A stretch of DNA of 64,000 nucleotides, from positions 118,347-182,346 of the forward strand of contig NZ_CAJZAI010000010.1 of NCBI RefSeq assembly GCF_914271435.1, given 5' to 3'. The notes beneath the pieces are model-generated. The model worked only from the letters and a program-made list of their open reading frames with translations. It searched no databases and was not told the DNA's origin. A program made the translations under genes and the position numbers. The stretch's first letter is position 1. Every line of letters starts with the position of its first letter. The DNA is from Cupriavidus laharis (lineage in GTDB: Bacteria; Pseudomonadota; Gammaproteobacteria; Burkholderiales; Burkholderiaceae). Positions 26,940-36,499 of this stretch are shown here, in pieces.

Positions 26940-27968
26940 ATGACCATCACATCGACGCCGACGACCGGCGAGCGCCGCGCCATCCGCCAGGCCCTGGCCG
27001 ACTGGCGCGCAGACGGACGGCTGGCGGCCAGCAGCGTGGCACGGCCCTGGGCTCGAACGGAGCCCGTGGCGGCCGACTGGCACCGCTGGCTGGACCACGG
27101 GCTGCTTGCGCTGGGCACCGTCTTGCTGTGCGCAGGCGTAGTCGTCTTCTTCGCCTTCAACTGGCAGGACCTGCACAAGTTCGCGAAATTCGGGGTGCTG
27201 GCGGCAGCCATCAGCCTGCTGGCCGGGTTTGCGCTGGTCCGGCCGGCGGCCGACATGGCCGGCCGCGCGGCACTTGGCGGCGCGCAGGCGCTGGCCGGCG
27301 TACTGCTGGCTGTAATCGGCCAGACCTACCAGACCGGTGCCGACGCCTGGCAGCTGTTCGCGCTGTGGTCGCTGCTGGCCGTGCCGTGGGCCCTGGCGGC
27401 GCGCGCGGCGCCGCACTGGTGGCTGGTAATCGTGATCGGCAACGTGGCGCTGCTGCGCTACTTCAGCGTGCGCCTGGGCGTCGGCGGCATGTTCGAGCTG
27501 CTGTTCGATGCCCGTCACGCGCGCACCACCACCTTGCTGCTGCTGGGCGCGGTGCTGCTGCAACTGGCACTGTGGGCGTGGCTCTGCGCGCATGCCGCGG
27601 CACTGGGCTTCCGCGGGCAGACGGGCGCTCGCATCCTGGCTGCGCTTGCCTGCTTTCACGCGGGCTTCGCGGGCCTTTCCGCATTGTTCGCCAGCCATCC
27701 TGACCTGTCGGGCTTCGGGCTGGCGGCCGTCGCGCTGCTGGCGCTGGGCTGGTGGTTCCGGCAGCGCGCGTTCGACATCGTCGTGCTGAGCCTGGCCAGC
27801 CTGACCGGCATCGTCCTCGTCGTTGCGGCGGTCGGCCGGCTGTTGCTCGAAGGCAAGGCCGATTTCGGCGCCTTCCTTTTGCTGGGACTGATTACTGTAG
27901 GCATGGCCGCCGGTGCGGCCGCCTGGCTGATGCGGGCCTACCGCGCGCAAGCCGTGGAGCTGTCATGA
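26940..27968 (+). CDS. DUF2157 membrane protein
   Basis: 342 residues. A soluble N-terminal region (about 1-50, with RRAIRQALADWRADGRL) is followed by about nine transmembrane helices. FFAFNWQDLHKFAKFGVL and VIGQTYQTGADAWQLFALW are hallmark segments of DUF2157 proteins. First gene of a three-gene operon with ATGA overlaps to a DUF4401 protein and then a GDYXXLXY protein; this trio recurs in many proteobacteria. Its role is unknown, probably envelope-related. Confidence 0.82.
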   Translation: MTITSTPTTGERRAIRQALADWRADGRLAASSVARPWARTEPVAADWHRWLDHGLLALGTVLLCAGVVVFFAFNWQDLHKFAKFGVLAAAISLLAGFALVRPAADMAGRAALGGAQALAGVLLAVIGQTYQTGADAWQLFALWSLLAVPWALAARAAPHWWLVIVIGNVALLRYFSVRLGVGGMFELLFDARHARTTTLLLLGAVLLQLALWAWLCAHAAALGFRGQTGARILAALACFHAGFAGLSALFASHPDLSGFGLAAVALLALGWWFRQRAFDIVVLSLASLTGIVLVVAAVGRLLLEGKADFGAFLLLGLITVGMAAGAAAWLMRAYRAQAVELS

Positions 27969-29089
27969 CCCATACCATCCAGACTGAACAGGCACTGTGG
28001 CGCGAGCTGGCCGCGCGTGGCGAGGTGCAGGGCGAACTCGTTGCGAGGGTGCGGACGCCCTGGGCGGTCCGTGCACTGATGGGCGCGGCCGGATGGCTGG
28101 GCGCGCTGTTCTTCCAGATGTTCTTCCTCGGCGCGGTATTCGTCGCCGTGCGCGAGAACGCAGGGGCCATCGCGCTGACGGGCCTCGCCATGATCGTCCT
28201 CGCGGCGGTGCTGTACCAGCGCGGCGGCACCGGGATTGCGCTCGGGCAGTTCGCGCTGGCCGTGAGCCTGAGTGGCCAGGGCATGGTGATCTACGGCGTG
28301 GCGGAGTTGCTCGGTGGCGAGCGGCTGGTCGAGACGGCCGCCTTCTGGGTCGGACTGGCCGTGTTCGAGGCCGCGCTCTATGTGCTGGTGCCGAACCGGC
28401 TGCACCGGTTCCTGGCCGCGCTGGGCGTGTGGATCGGGCTGGCCGTCGCCATGCATATCTTGCTGACAGACTCGGCGCGCCACGCGTGGCTGGCTATTCC
28501 ATGGTCGCTGGGCTGGCTGGCGCCGGGCGCTTTCACGCTCGTGGCATGGTTCACGGTCGCCGAGGCGCGCCTGTGTGCCGTTGGCCGGCATGTGTGGTTG
28601 GAGCCCGCGATGGACGCCACGCTGCTGTTCGCGCTGGGCGCGGCGCTGGTGGTGACGGGCGCCAGCCATCCGCTGGCCTGGCTTGATGTCCCCGGGACTG
28701 CGACGCACTTTGCCAGCGCGCGCTGGCTGGCAGGCACGCTGGTCGGCGCGGTGCTGGTGGGCTTCGCCCTGGTGGAGTGCCGGCGCCTGGCCCTGCCCGC
28801 CCCAGCCGTTGCGATCATGATCGCCGGCACGGCGGCCTTCGGCGCCGTGATGGTAGCCGCGCCTGCTGTCAGCGCTGGCGCGCTTGCGCTCGGCCTGGCA
28901 CTGCGGCGCGCTTCGCTGCCCTGGCTGGGCCTGGGCATCACCGCCATCGCCATTGGCTTCATCTGGTACTACAGCTCGCTGCATTGGACGCTGCTGGCCA
29001 AGTCCGTCACGCTGGCCGCTGCCGGTGTGGTGCTGATCGCCTTGCGCCAGTGGCTGGTACGCGCCGTTCCGGCAAAGGAGGTTGCATGA
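27965..29089 (+). CDS. DUF4401 membrane protein
   Basis: 374 residues, about ten transmembrane helices after a short N-terminal segment (EQALWRELAARGEV). GWLGALFFQMFFLGAVF and SLSGQGMVIYGVAELLG are recognisable DUF4401-type blocks, and the C-terminus has LGLGITAIAIGFIWYYSSL. The start overlaps the DUF2157 stop (ATGA), and its stop overlaps the GDYXXLXY start. Function unknown; the fixed partnership suggests that the two polytopic proteins form a complex. Confidence 0.82.
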   Translation: MTHTIQTEQALWRELAARGEVQGELVARVRTPWAVRALMGAAGWLGALFFQMFFLGAVFVAVRENAGAIALTGLAMIVLAAVLYQRGGTGIALGQFALAVSLSGQGMVIYGVAELLGGERLVETAAFWVGLAVFEAALYVLVPNRLHRFLAALGVWIGLAVAMHILLTDSARHAWLAIPWSLGWLAPGAFTLVAWFTVAEARLCAVGRHVWLEPAMDATLLFALGAALVVTGASHPLAWLDVPGTATHFASARWLAGTLVGAVLVGFALVECRRLALPAPAVAIMIAGTAAFGAVMVAAPAVSAGALALGLALRRASLPWLGLGITAIAIGFIWYYSSLHWTLLAKSVTLAAAGVVLIALRQWLVRAVPAKEVA

Positions 29090-29580
29090 AACGCTGGATC
29101 CTGATTGCCTGGGTGTTGACGCTGGCCCTGGCTGCGGCGGGCATTGCAGGCAAGGAAAAGCTGCTGGCACATGGCGACACCATCTATCTCCGCCTCGCGC
29201 CGGTCGATCCGCGCTCGCTGATGCAGGGCGACTATATGGCACTGAACTTTGCCATCGGTGCTGCCATCCGCGCTGCACGCCAGCCGGAGCTGCAGCGGCG
29301 CGATGGCGTGGCGGTCATCCGGCTCGACGCGAACAGGGAGGCTTCATTTGTCCGGCTGCATGGCGATGAGCCGCTGGCATCCGATGAACGGCTGTTGCGC
29401 TTCCAGACGGTCGAGTCGCGGTGGGGCGGCAGGCAAGTGCAGGTGTCGACCGATGCTTACTTCTTTCAGGAGGGGCAGGGCGGGCGCTTTGAGAAGGCGC
29501 GATTTGGGGAGTTTCGGGTGGATGGGAGCGGGCAGGCGTTGCTGGTGGGGTTGAGGGGGGAAGGAATGGAGCCCTTGTAG
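29086..29580 (+). CDS. GDYXXLXY domain membrane-anchored protein
   Basis: 164 residues with one N-terminal transmembrane anchor (WILIAWVLTLALAAAGIAG) and a periplasmic domain. The name-giving motif appears as GDYMALNF at about residues 48-55, in the context LAPVDPRSLMQGDYM, with the last Tyr replaced by Phe. Third gene of the DUF2157-DUF4401 operon. The last 60 bases become GC-poorer and purine-rich, at the edge of the accessory region that follows. Confidence 0.82.
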   Translation: MKRWILIAWVLTLALAAAGIAGKEKLLAHGDTIYLRLAPVDPRSLMQGDYMALNFAIGAAIRAARQPELQRRDGVAVIRLDANREASFVRLHGDEPLASDERLLRFQTVESRWGGRQVQVSTDAYFFQEGQGGRFEKARFGEFRVDGSGQALLVGLRGEGMEPL

Positions 29581-29735
29581 AGCATTGACTTCTCGCGGCC
29601 GGAATCCCCATCTTTGGATGACGCGGATGTCCGATGCATAACGCTTGTTGAGCGCTGGCATGTGGCTTGCTGCAGCCGCTTCGCCAGCAGTTCGCGCGAG
29701 CGAAGTTCGGTCACGTACCCGGCAACACGGTATGT

Positions 29736-31286
29736 TCAAGGCAGCCTTGCGCCGAACCACGGCCAGTATGCGCGGTTCTCACCGCGCGCACGATCCCACA
29801 TGGTGACCGGGGGGCTCGGGTGCCATCCGGGCGGTGGAGCAACCAGTACCGCCCAGGCATCATTCGGATTCGCCAGGCTGGTCACCACCGCGCTTTTGCC
29901 GCTCTGGTTGGCATAGGCCGCTGCAAACGCCGCGTTGACGGCGAAGCTTGCGGCGCGTGCCGGTCCTTCCATGACTTGCGAAACGCTGTAGACACCGCCA
30001 ATCTGGTCCAGGTCGGGCCATGTCCGATGCAGTGCCTGTCGCAGTGCTGTGGTCCTGGGGACCACATCGGTGGCCTTGGGGTGGATATCGTGGTAGACCC
30101 GCTCCACCGGATTGGCTGGCGGTGCCTGATTGGCAACCGCCTTGAGCAAGTCATTCCATTCCCCACCCGGATTCGATGAATTCGAATGAATGCCGCCTTC
30201 GTGCTGCTGCGGCGTGTAGATGGCCGCCAGTGGAGCGTAGCCCCAGTTCGCGTTCGGATGCCCGAGAATGAGAAGCGCCGTGTTCTCGTTGGTCTGCTCG
30301 CCGCGCGGATAGTTTGGCGCATCCATGTTCCAGACCCATACCAGACGGGTCGGATTCTCAGCGATGTACTGCAGTGCCTCCTTCAGCGTATAGAAACCCA
30401 CCGTCTCCGCACCGGCCAGGACAGTCACGGTCGGCAGCTTGCCGGTCGGGTTGAGCATCATGCTGCGGCAATTTGCCTTGGTGGCCACCACACTGAAGAC
30501 ATAGCGGCGTATCGCATTGATCGACAGGGTGCGCTCGCCGATGAACATCTCATCGACAGCCGCTGCTCCCCGTACTGTCTTTCCAAAGAAATCCTTGTGC
30601 GGGGTCACCCAGTAGTCCTTCATGCGTTCCTCCGCATGTTGAGCGTCGTAGGCGAGTACTGAAGGCGCTGGAATGCCCATTGCCTCCTGCTCCCTCAGCA
30701 GGTCCTTGTATCCTTCCCCGGTGAAGTATGTCGGAGTGTTGACCCATTGTTGTGACACGCCGGCAAATATGCGTGTGTCCATGTAGTCGGGGCGATCGGT
30801 GCCCATCCGTACCGAATAGAAGTAATTTGGATCGATCGCGTAGGGTGTGAAGGTCCGAAGCGGAACGTAGAGCAAATCGCGTAGTGCTGACCAATATTCA
30901 AGCGTAATGTTTGGATAGTCTTCCACGCGCTTGCTCCGGGGCACACCGTATGTCAACTGGCCCACCGGGTCCCCAAGTTTGAAACGTGCCGCCTCCTTGT
31001 CGTTGGCGTTGGGCTGCGCCAGCCCCTGTGACCACAGCAGGTTCCACTGGGTGGGGTAGTCCCGCCACATCAGTGGATTGATCCACTGCACACCCAGCAC
31101 CAGCGCGGCGGGATCACCTGGAGAAGACGAGGCTTGCATCCGTGGCCAGGCCACGGGTTTGCGAGAATAGCTACTGGACATGGAACCTCCGGATTGGCAT
31201 CCCGAGACAAAAAGGCAAGCGGTGGCCAGCATGGCACCGGTCACCAGCGATGCTGAAGACTTGCGAGGAGAGATCGATATACGCAC
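29736..31286 (-). CDS. tla3: Type VI lipase adaptor Tla3-like protein (DUF2875)
   Basis: About 516 residues. The GTG at 31286 is preferred, with AGGAAA upstream and a lipoprotein signal ending in FVSGC directly after it; a longer GTG start at 31328 would overlap tle3. LVLGVQWINPLMWRDYPTQW followed by NLLWSQGLAQPN is the block I associate with DUF2875/Tla3 proteins. In Pseudomonas, Tla3 binds the Tle3 lipase and hands it to VgrG for type VI secretion. Here it follows the Tle3 gene by 10 bases, the same pairing. It sits in DNA visibly less GC-rich than its neighbours. About 155 bases beyond its stop hold no recognisable feature. Confidence 0.8.
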   Translation of the reverse strand: MRISISPRKSSASLVTGAMLATACLFVSGCQSGGSMSSSYSRKPVAWPRMQASSSPGDPAALVLGVQWINPLMWRDYPTQWNLLWSQGLAQPNANDKEAARFKLGDPVGQLTYGVPRSKRVEDYPNITLEYWSALRDLLYVPLRTFTPYAIDPNYFYSVRMGTDRPDYMDTRIFAGVSQQWVNTPTYFTGEGYKDLLREQEAMGIPAPSVLAYDAQHAEERMKDYWVTPHKDFFGKTVRGAAAVDEMFIGERTLSINAIRRYVFSVVATKANCRSMMLNPTGKLPTVTVLAGAETVGFYTLKEALQYIAENPTRLVWVWNMDAPNYPRGEQTNENTALLILGHPNANWGYAPLAAIYTPQQHEGGIHSNSSNPGGEWNDLLKAVANQAPPANPVERVYHDIHPKATDVVPRTTALRQALHRTWPDLDQIGGVYSVSQVMEGPARAASFAVNAAFAAAYANQSGKSAVVTSLANPNDAWAVLVAPPPGWHPSPPVTMWDRARGENRAYWPWFGARLP

Positions 31287-31296
31287 AAGCCATTTC

Positions 31297-33561
31297 CTAT
31301 GCGATTTGCGCACCGTTGTTTCCAGCACCGTTGCTGGCCTGGAACGGCAGCGCGTTGCGCTCGCCGTTGATCTTCAGCGGCGTCAGCGCTCCCATCGCCT
31401 CGCTAAACCTGGCGTGTTCCGCCAGCTTATTGCCGTCAAACGTTGCCTCCGAGTAATACTCGAACTCCTTGTCCATCTGGTTCCCAGCTGTCTTGTCAGG
31501 CTGACACCACCGCCAGTCCGCCATGCGTCGCAACTGGTTCATGTGTTCGTCGTTGAAGTGACAAATCCCAACGTCCACGTCATAGGCCAGAACATGCTCG
31601 CCATGTGCGGGATTGGTGAGGATCGTCGAATGGTTGGTCGCCTGCTGGTCAACGCCCTTGGCAAGCAGGCCCATACGCGTGGCCTGCTCGAATTCTCCAA
31701 AATCGGTCCCTCGGATTTCCCTGTAGTGGTCGGCGTTCATTTTGCGCACATCGTTTTCCGTGAACGGCACGCCTGAGTTTGCTTTGCCATGCTCGTCGTA
31801 GAGTACCCGCCGCGCTTCCTGACGCACCCCTGCATTCTGGTCGTAGCGCATCGCTGCCTCGGTGGCGGCATCGCCGCGCCCGCTTGATCGATGGCTCGCG
31901 TAAGGATCGTCGCTCCCGGCATCGGCACGATTCGGATTCAGGGAGTCACTGGCGGATTCCTTGTGGCGATTGAACGGGCCGAGTATCCAGGGGGAATCCT
32001 CGCTGCTGTAGGTTTCCCCTTCCCGCAATTGCCCGTTGCCGCGCGCCAGATAGCGCGCCTTGGGCTCGATGCCTCCGCACGGCACCTTCGGTGCGTTGAG
32101 CGGCACCGCCCAGTGCTGATCGGGACTAGCGCTGGTGTCCGACAGATTGCCGCCCATTGAGCGGTCCACCGTCAAGATAAGCTGAAACAGCAAGCCTGCG
32201 CCCGTTGCCAACACCTGGCCAGGAACGCTTTTGCGCTCGTCACGCCAGATTTCCCTAATCTGGAGGCTCGCCCGGTCCGAAGGGGGCTCCCAGAACTGGC
32301 CGTTCTCCGAGCTTGTGCCGATGGTCTGTGTCCAGTAATCGTAGCTATTTCCGCTGCCATAATCCGCGCCGACCTTGAATGGCTCACCGGGCTTCGTTTG
32401 CGCCCAGACGCGTTGGTAAAGCAGGCCGTCGGCACCGGTCCTCTTGACATCGTCCTGACTCAATCCCAGCCAGCCCATCCCTTCCACGGTGGTCACCGAG
32501 ATCACGCGGTCATGCGGATTGCAGTAGAGGAAGACGTGGCCTCGCGTGTCGTGGTCCTTGCGGTCGTCGGCCGTCTTGCGGGGGGCATCCCCATTTTGCG
32601 GGGCGAAGTTCCAGGCCAGCTGGTTCACCTCGTCGTCGCTGGCATGTCGGGCCTCGGGCTGGAATTGCCGGACGATATCGAAGAAGGTCTTCAACGTCTC
32701 GAAGCGTGCCTCCTGCCTGACCCGCCCCTTGAACACCGACCATTGGAACTGGGAGGCGTTGTCCATCCTGTTGCCGCGCACGCTATACGGCGCATTCGCC
32801 AGCACATAGGTGTCGGCAACGCCCAGTCCACCCAGATCCGGATGATTGGCACCAAAGAAGGCGGAACCAATGCCAATCATATTGCCCTGGCTATGGCAGA
32901 CCAGCGTGACCGGGCAGTCCTTGCCGTCGAACAGCCCGCGATGCATCTCGCGCACCCGCGCCACGAGCTTGGCGAGCCGCCAGGCCGCAAAGGCCTGGTA
33001 ATACCGCCCAGGGCAACTGTAGATCATGCGGTCGCTGGCGTTCATATGCTGCACGCCGAGGCCGAGAAACAGCCCCGTGTCCACGCCGTTGCCGAACATA
33101 TCCGGCAGCGCAGAACACCCGTTTGCAAAGGGGCCGCCGCCCCAGGCGTTGGCTTCATCCAGCAGAATGGCGCCGCCGACCGAGGAAACCTCATCATCAG
33201 CGGCTTTGTATCCCCAGCGAAAGCGAATGACCGGGCTGTAGCCAGCCTCTTTAATGAAGTTGAAAGCTTTTACGTCGCGGCGGATAAAGCCGTCGTCAGT
33301 CAATTCCCCTTGGTAGGACGCTGGACGCAACTGACCGCTTCCCTCGACACGGAACACCTGGTTGTCATTACGCTGCATGCGCGTATTGAGGCCGGCGCAC
33401 AGACCACGCTCCGCATCGTCAAACCATTCGCCATTCGAGTTGACGCCATGAACGAAGATCACGATCCCGGGCAATGGCGCGGGATAATCCACATCTGTTC
33501 GCGGGCAGCCTGGCAGAGTCAGGGCTTCGGCGCACGGCCCGTACAATGGTCCTGTGTCCAT
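31297..33561 (-). CDS. tle3: Type VI secretion phospholipase effector, Tle3 family
   Basis: 754 residues with an alpha/beta-hydrolase fold. FVHGVNSNGEWF is at 36-47, the nucleophile Ser224 in CHSQGN (a variant of GxSxG with Cys at the first Gly), and NPHDRVIS at 348-355 supplies a likely catalytic Asp351. A C-terminal His-containing region (GEHVLAYDVDVGICHFND) could complete the triad. Tle3 enzymes are antibacterial lipases injected into the target periplasm. There is no signal peptide, as expected for a T6SS cargo. Start at 33561 with GAGGAG. Coupled upstream to a 50-codon frame and downstream to the Tla3-like adaptor. Confidence 0.8.
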   Translation of the reverse strand: MDTGPLYGPCAEALTLPGCPRTDVDYPAPLPGIVIFVHGVNSNGEWFDDAERGLCAGLNTRMQRNDNQVFRVEGSGQLRPASYQGELTDDGFIRRDVKAFNFIKEAGYSPVIRFRWGYKAADDEVSSVGGAILLDEANAWGGGPFANGCSALPDMFGNGVDTGLFLGLGVQHMNASDRMIYSCPGRYYQAFAAWRLAKLVARVREMHRGLFDGKDCPVTLVCHSQGNMIGIGSAFFGANHPDLGGLGVADTYVLANAPYSVRGNRMDNASQFQWSVFKGRVRQEARFETLKTFFDIVRQFQPEARHASDDEVNQLAWNFAPQNGDAPRKTADDRKDHDTRGHVFLYCNPHDRVISVTTVEGMGWLGLSQDDVKRTGADGLLYQRVWAQTKPGEPFKVGADYGSGNSYDYWTQTIGTSSENGQFWEPPSDRASLQIREIWRDERKSVPGQVLATGAGLLFQLILTVDRSMGGNLSDTSASPDQHWAVPLNAPKVPCGGIEPKARYLARGNGQLREGETYSSEDSPWILGPFNRHKESASDSLNPNRADAGSDDPYASHRSSGRGDAATEAAMRYDQNAGVRQEARRVLYDEHGKANSGVPFTENDVRKMNADHYREIRGTDFGEFEQATRMGLLAKGVDQQATNHSTILTNPAHGEHVLAYDVDVGICHFNDEHMNQLRRMADWRWCQPDKTAGNQMDKEFEYYSEATFDGNKLAEHARFSEAMGALTPLKINGERNALPFQASNGAGNNGAQIA

Positions 33562-33566
33562 TCCAA

Positions 33567-33719
33567 TTACTCCTCAGTCCGCGCGCCGATGATGGCAAAC
33601 AGATGAGTAACCTTCTGCGTCTCCTGCATCTTGATTCTCCGGATCAGGTCATCGAAAAGGTTTCCGATTGACTCGAAAACCCCACGGAACAGGGGCCGAG
33701 CTTCGACTTGCCACCCCAT
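33567..33719 (-). CDS. Small ORF coupled to tle3, unknown
   Basis: 50 codons from the ATG at 33719 to a TAA that ends 5 bases before the tle3 start; the tle3 ribosome site overlaps its end. The peptide (GWQVEARPLFRGVFESIGNL at the N-terminus, QKVTHLFAIIGARTEE at the C-terminus) has a natural-looking composition. The frame stays open about 68 bases further upstream without an ATG, with a hydrophobic stretch, so this may be the 3' remnant of a longer gene. This is the position where an immunity or T6SS accessory gene would be expected, but no homology is recognised. Confidence 0.35.
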   Translation of the reverse strand: MGWQVEARPLFRGVFESIGNLFDDLIRRIKMQETQKVTHLFAIIGARTEE

Positions 33720-33976
33720 GCGGAGAATCTCAAAGAGCAGAACAGGAAGATATAGGGCATTTCCGATTCTGATTAAGTGTTTTGGTAATCAGCGTTGAAA
33801 GAATCTGAATTCACGAACCGAATGGCTTTACCCGGCTGGCGGCCTTGGTGGATTTGGCCTGCTTGCGGGATGACGAAGAACAGTGTGAGACGGCAGGAAA
33901 CAAAAAAACCCGGCATTGCCGGGCTTTCAAGGTGATTCAGGGATTTGGCGGGACCGTATGGAACGCCCCAGGCAGC
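33720..33976. other. Boundary of the T6SS effector island
   Basis: Mostly non-coding. The left part is AT-richer and belongs with the effector module; the right part holds the ychF terminator. No integrase, transposase, tRNA or flanking repeat is visible. Confidence 0.5.
33902..33923 (-). terminator. Rho-independent terminator of ychF
   Basis: On the minus strand a stem of CCCGGC and GCCGGG (33923-33918 and 33914-33909) with a 3-base loop is followed by seven T (33908-33902). It is 54 bases beyond the ychF stop. Confidence 0.8.
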
Positions 33977-35068
33977 TTAGACGTTAAACAGGAAGTTCAT
34001 CACATCCCCATCCTTCACCACATACTCCTTGCCTTCCGCGCGCATCTTGCCCGCTTCCTTCGCCCCGGCCTCACCCTTGTAGGCGATGAAGTCCTCGTAG
34101 GCGATGGTCTGCGCGCGGATGAAGCCGCGTTCGAAGTCGGTGTGGATCACGCCGGCAGCCTTGGGGGCGGTGTCGCCGATGTGGATGGTCCAGGCGCGGA
34201 CTTCCTTCACGCCGGCGGTGAAGTAGGTCTGCAGGCCCAGCAGCTTGTAGCCGGCGCGGATCACGCGGTCCAGGCCAGGCTCTTCCATGCCCAGGTCGGC
34301 CAGGAATTCCGCCTTGTCGGCGTCGTCCAGGTCGGCGATCTCGGCCTCGATGGCGGCGCAGACGGCCACGACCGGCGAATCGGTCGTCTTGGCGTACTCG
34401 CGCACGGCATCCAGGTGCGGGTTGTTTTCGAAGCCGTCTTCCCGCACGTTGGCCACATACATGGTGGGCTTGGCCGTAATCAGGCAGAAGGGGCGAAGGG
34501 CATCCCACTCTTCCGGGGCCAGGTCCAGCGTGCGCACGGCCTTGGCCTGGTCGAGCACGGCCTGTGCCTTTTCCAGCACGGCAACCAGGCGCTGGGCTTC
34601 CTTGTCGCCGGCGCGGGCCGGTTTCATATAGCGCGCCAGGGCCTTCTCGACGGTGGCCAGGTCGGCCAGCGCCAGTTCGGTGTTGATCACTTCGATGTCC
34701 GACAGCGGATCGACCTTGCCGGCCACGTGGATCACATTGTCGTCTTCAAAGCAGCGCACGACGTGCGTGATGGCATCGGTTTCGCGGATGTTGGCCAGGA
34801 ACTGGTTGCCCAGGCCTTCGCCCTTGGAAGCGCCCGCCACCAGGCCGGCGATGTCGACGAACTCGACCACGGCGGGCAGGATGCGCTCGGGCTTGACGAT
34901 TTCGGCCAGCTTCGCAAGCCTCGGATCCGGCACTTCCACCACGCCCACATTGGGCTCGATGGTGCAGAACGGATAGTTCTCGGCGGCGATGCCGGCCTTG
35001 GTCAGGGCGTTGAACAGCGTGGACTTGCCGACGTTGGGCAGGCCGACGATGCCGCATTGGAGGCTCAT
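33977..35068 (-). CDS. ychF: Ribosome-associated ATPase YchF
   Basis: 363 residues, the standard length. P-loop GLPNVGKS at 9-16, then a helical insertion and a C-terminal TGS domain ending [20 protein letters not shown]. It is an Obg-family protein that binds ATP rather than GTP and associates with ribosomes and stress responses. Terminated by a clear hairpin downstream. Confidence 0.96.
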   Translation of the reverse strand: MSLQCGIVGLPNVGKSTLFNALTKAGIAAENYPFCTIEPNVGVVEVPDPRLAKLAEIVKPERILPAVVEFVDIAGLVAGASKGEGLGNQFLANIRETDAITHVVRCFEDDNVIHVAGKVDPLSDIEVINTELALADLATVEKALARYMKPARAGDKEAQRLVAVLEKAQAVLDQAKAVRTLDLAPEEWDALRPFCLITAKPTMYVANVREDGFENNPHLDAVREYAKTTDSPVVAVCAAIEAEIADLDDADKAEFLADLGMEEPGLDRVIRAGYKLLGLQTYFTAGVKEVRAWTIHIGDTAPKAAGVIHTDFERGFIRAQTIAYEDFIAYKGEAGAKEAGKMRAEGKEYVVKDGDVMNFLFNV

Positions 35069-35170
35069 GGTGTCAGGCGGGAAATTGCAAAACCCATATT
35101 CTAGCGGATGGGGCCCTTGGCCTTGCCCTGCCGCGCCTTGTATGCCCGGGGGCGGGGGGAGTGACGTGGC

Positions 35171-35176
35171 TATAAT
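35171..35176 (+). promoter_or_regulatory. -10 box immediately before the UbiH-like start codon
   Basis: Perfect TATAAT ending 6 bases before the ATG at 35183, which would place the transcript start at or beside the start codon. No convincing -35 is seen at normal spacing. Confidence 0.4.
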
Positions 35177-35182
35177 CCAGCC

Positions 35183-36460
35183 ATGACCCGATCCAATGCG
35201 TCCGTGCGCAAATCCTCAGCTTTCCAGATCGCCGTTGTCGGCGGCGGCATCGTGGGCAAGTCCTGCGCGCTGCTGCTGGCGCAGCAGGGCATGAGCGTGG
35301 CCCTGGTCGCGCCGCGTCCCGCGCGCGGGCGCCCGCCGGCCGGGCCCGATGACTGGGACAGCCGCATCTATGCGTTTTCCGCCAGTTCGCAGGCGCTGCT
35401 CGAGCGCATGCGCGTGTGGGAGGCGCTGGACCCCGCCCGCATCCAGCCTGTGCGCGATATGCGAGTATTCGGCGATGTCAGCGCCGCCGAAACGTCGCCG
35501 AGCCTGGATGGCGACCTGCATTTCTCGGCCTATGCCGCAACGGTGCCGCAGCTCGCGTGGATCGTCGAATCCGGACTGGTGGAGCGTGCGCTGGATACCG
35601 CGCTCGGTTTCCAGCACCAGGTTCAGTGGCACGACGATACCGCCGCTGGCTTCGAGCGCGATGCCGATGGCGCCACGCTCACGCTGGCTGGCGGTGCGAA
35701 GGTCCGCGCGGCCTGCGTGGTCGGCGCCGACGGGGCGCGTTCCTGGGTGCGCCAGCAGTGTCATATCGGCGTGACTACGCGGCGCTACCGCCAGCTTGGC
35801 GTGGTGGCGAACTTCGCGTGTGAACGGCCGCATCACGACACGGCCTGGCAGTGGTTCCTGGGCGCACCGGAAAAGCTCATGGCCGACGAGGAGCCGGCCA
35901 ACGGCGAGATCCTGGCCATCCTGCCGCTGCCCGGGTCGCGCGTGTCGATGGTGTGGTCGGCCGACGAGGCCCACGCGCACGAACTGCTCGCGCTGTCGCC
36001 GGAGGCGCTTGCCGCCACGGTGATGCAGGCGGCGGCAGGCGCGGTGGGCAGCCAGTTTGGGGCGCTGCGCTGCGTCACGCCTGCACAAGGCTTTCCGCTG
36101 GTGCTGCAGCGCGCGGAGCAGTTCGTGCAGCCGCACCTCGCGCTGGTGGGCGATGCCGCGCACGTGGTGCACCCGCTGGCCGGGCAGGGCATGAACCTGG
36201 GTTTGCGCGATGTTGCGGAACTCGGCAAGGTCATGGCCGCCAAAGAATCCTTCCGCAGCGAGGGCGACCTGCGCCTGCTGCGCCGCTACGAACGGGCTCG
36301 CGCGACCGACCTGCTGTCGCTGACCGCCGCGACCGACGGCTTGCACCGGCTGTTTTCGCTGCCCGGCAGCGTGGCGCGCGTGGTGCGCAATACCGGCATC
36401 CGCACGGTGGGCCGGCAGTCGCTGCTCAAGCGCTTCCTGATTGAACGGGCGCTCGGCTGA
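35183..36460 (+). CDS. FAD-dependent UbiH/Coq6 family hydroxylase
   Basis: 425 residues. FAD-binding GGGIVG at 20-25 near the N-terminus, a DG-type motif mid-protein ([12 protein letters not shown]), and [18 protein letters not shown] from residue 323, the ubiquinone-hydroxylase signature. It probably hydroxylates the benzoquinone ring in ubiquinone synthesis; which position cannot be told. No Shine-Dalgarno site precedes the ATG, and a -10 box sits so close that the mRNA may be leaderless; a GTG at 35204 is an alternative start. It lies 39 bases before dsbC and probably in one operon. Confidence 0.87.
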   Translation: MTRSNASVRKSSAFQIAVVGGGIVGKSCALLLAQQGMSVALVAPRPARGRPPAGPDDWDSRIYAFSASSQALLERMRVWEALDPARIQPVRDMRVFGDVSAAETSPSLDGDLHFSAYAATVPQLAWIVESGLVERALDTALGFQHQVQWHDDTAAGFERDADGATLTLAGGAKVRAACVVGADGARSWVRQQCHIGVTTRRYRQLGVVANFACERPHHDTAWQWFLGAPEKLMADEEPANGEILAILPLPGSRVSMVWSADEAHAHELLALSPEALAATVMQAAAGAVGSQFGALRCVTPAQGFPLVLQRAEQFVQPHLALVGDAAHVVHPLAGQGMNLGLRDVAELGKVMAAKESFRSEGDLRLLRRYERARATDLLSLTAATDGLHRLFSLPGSVARVVRNTGIRTVGRQSLLKRFLIERALG

Positions 36461-36499
36461 CGCCGGGTGCCCGGACCCTGACTGAATACTGGAGTCGAT

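Noticed and set aside
33800..33890. Short minus-strand frame with a Lys/Arg-rich tail near the ychF terminator
   Set aside because: About 28 codons from a TTG inside the terminator T-tract; no ribosome site; likely chance.
29581..33976. T6SS effector region considered as a prophage or integrative element
   Set aside because: No integrase, transposase, attachment repeats or tRNA boundary is visible.
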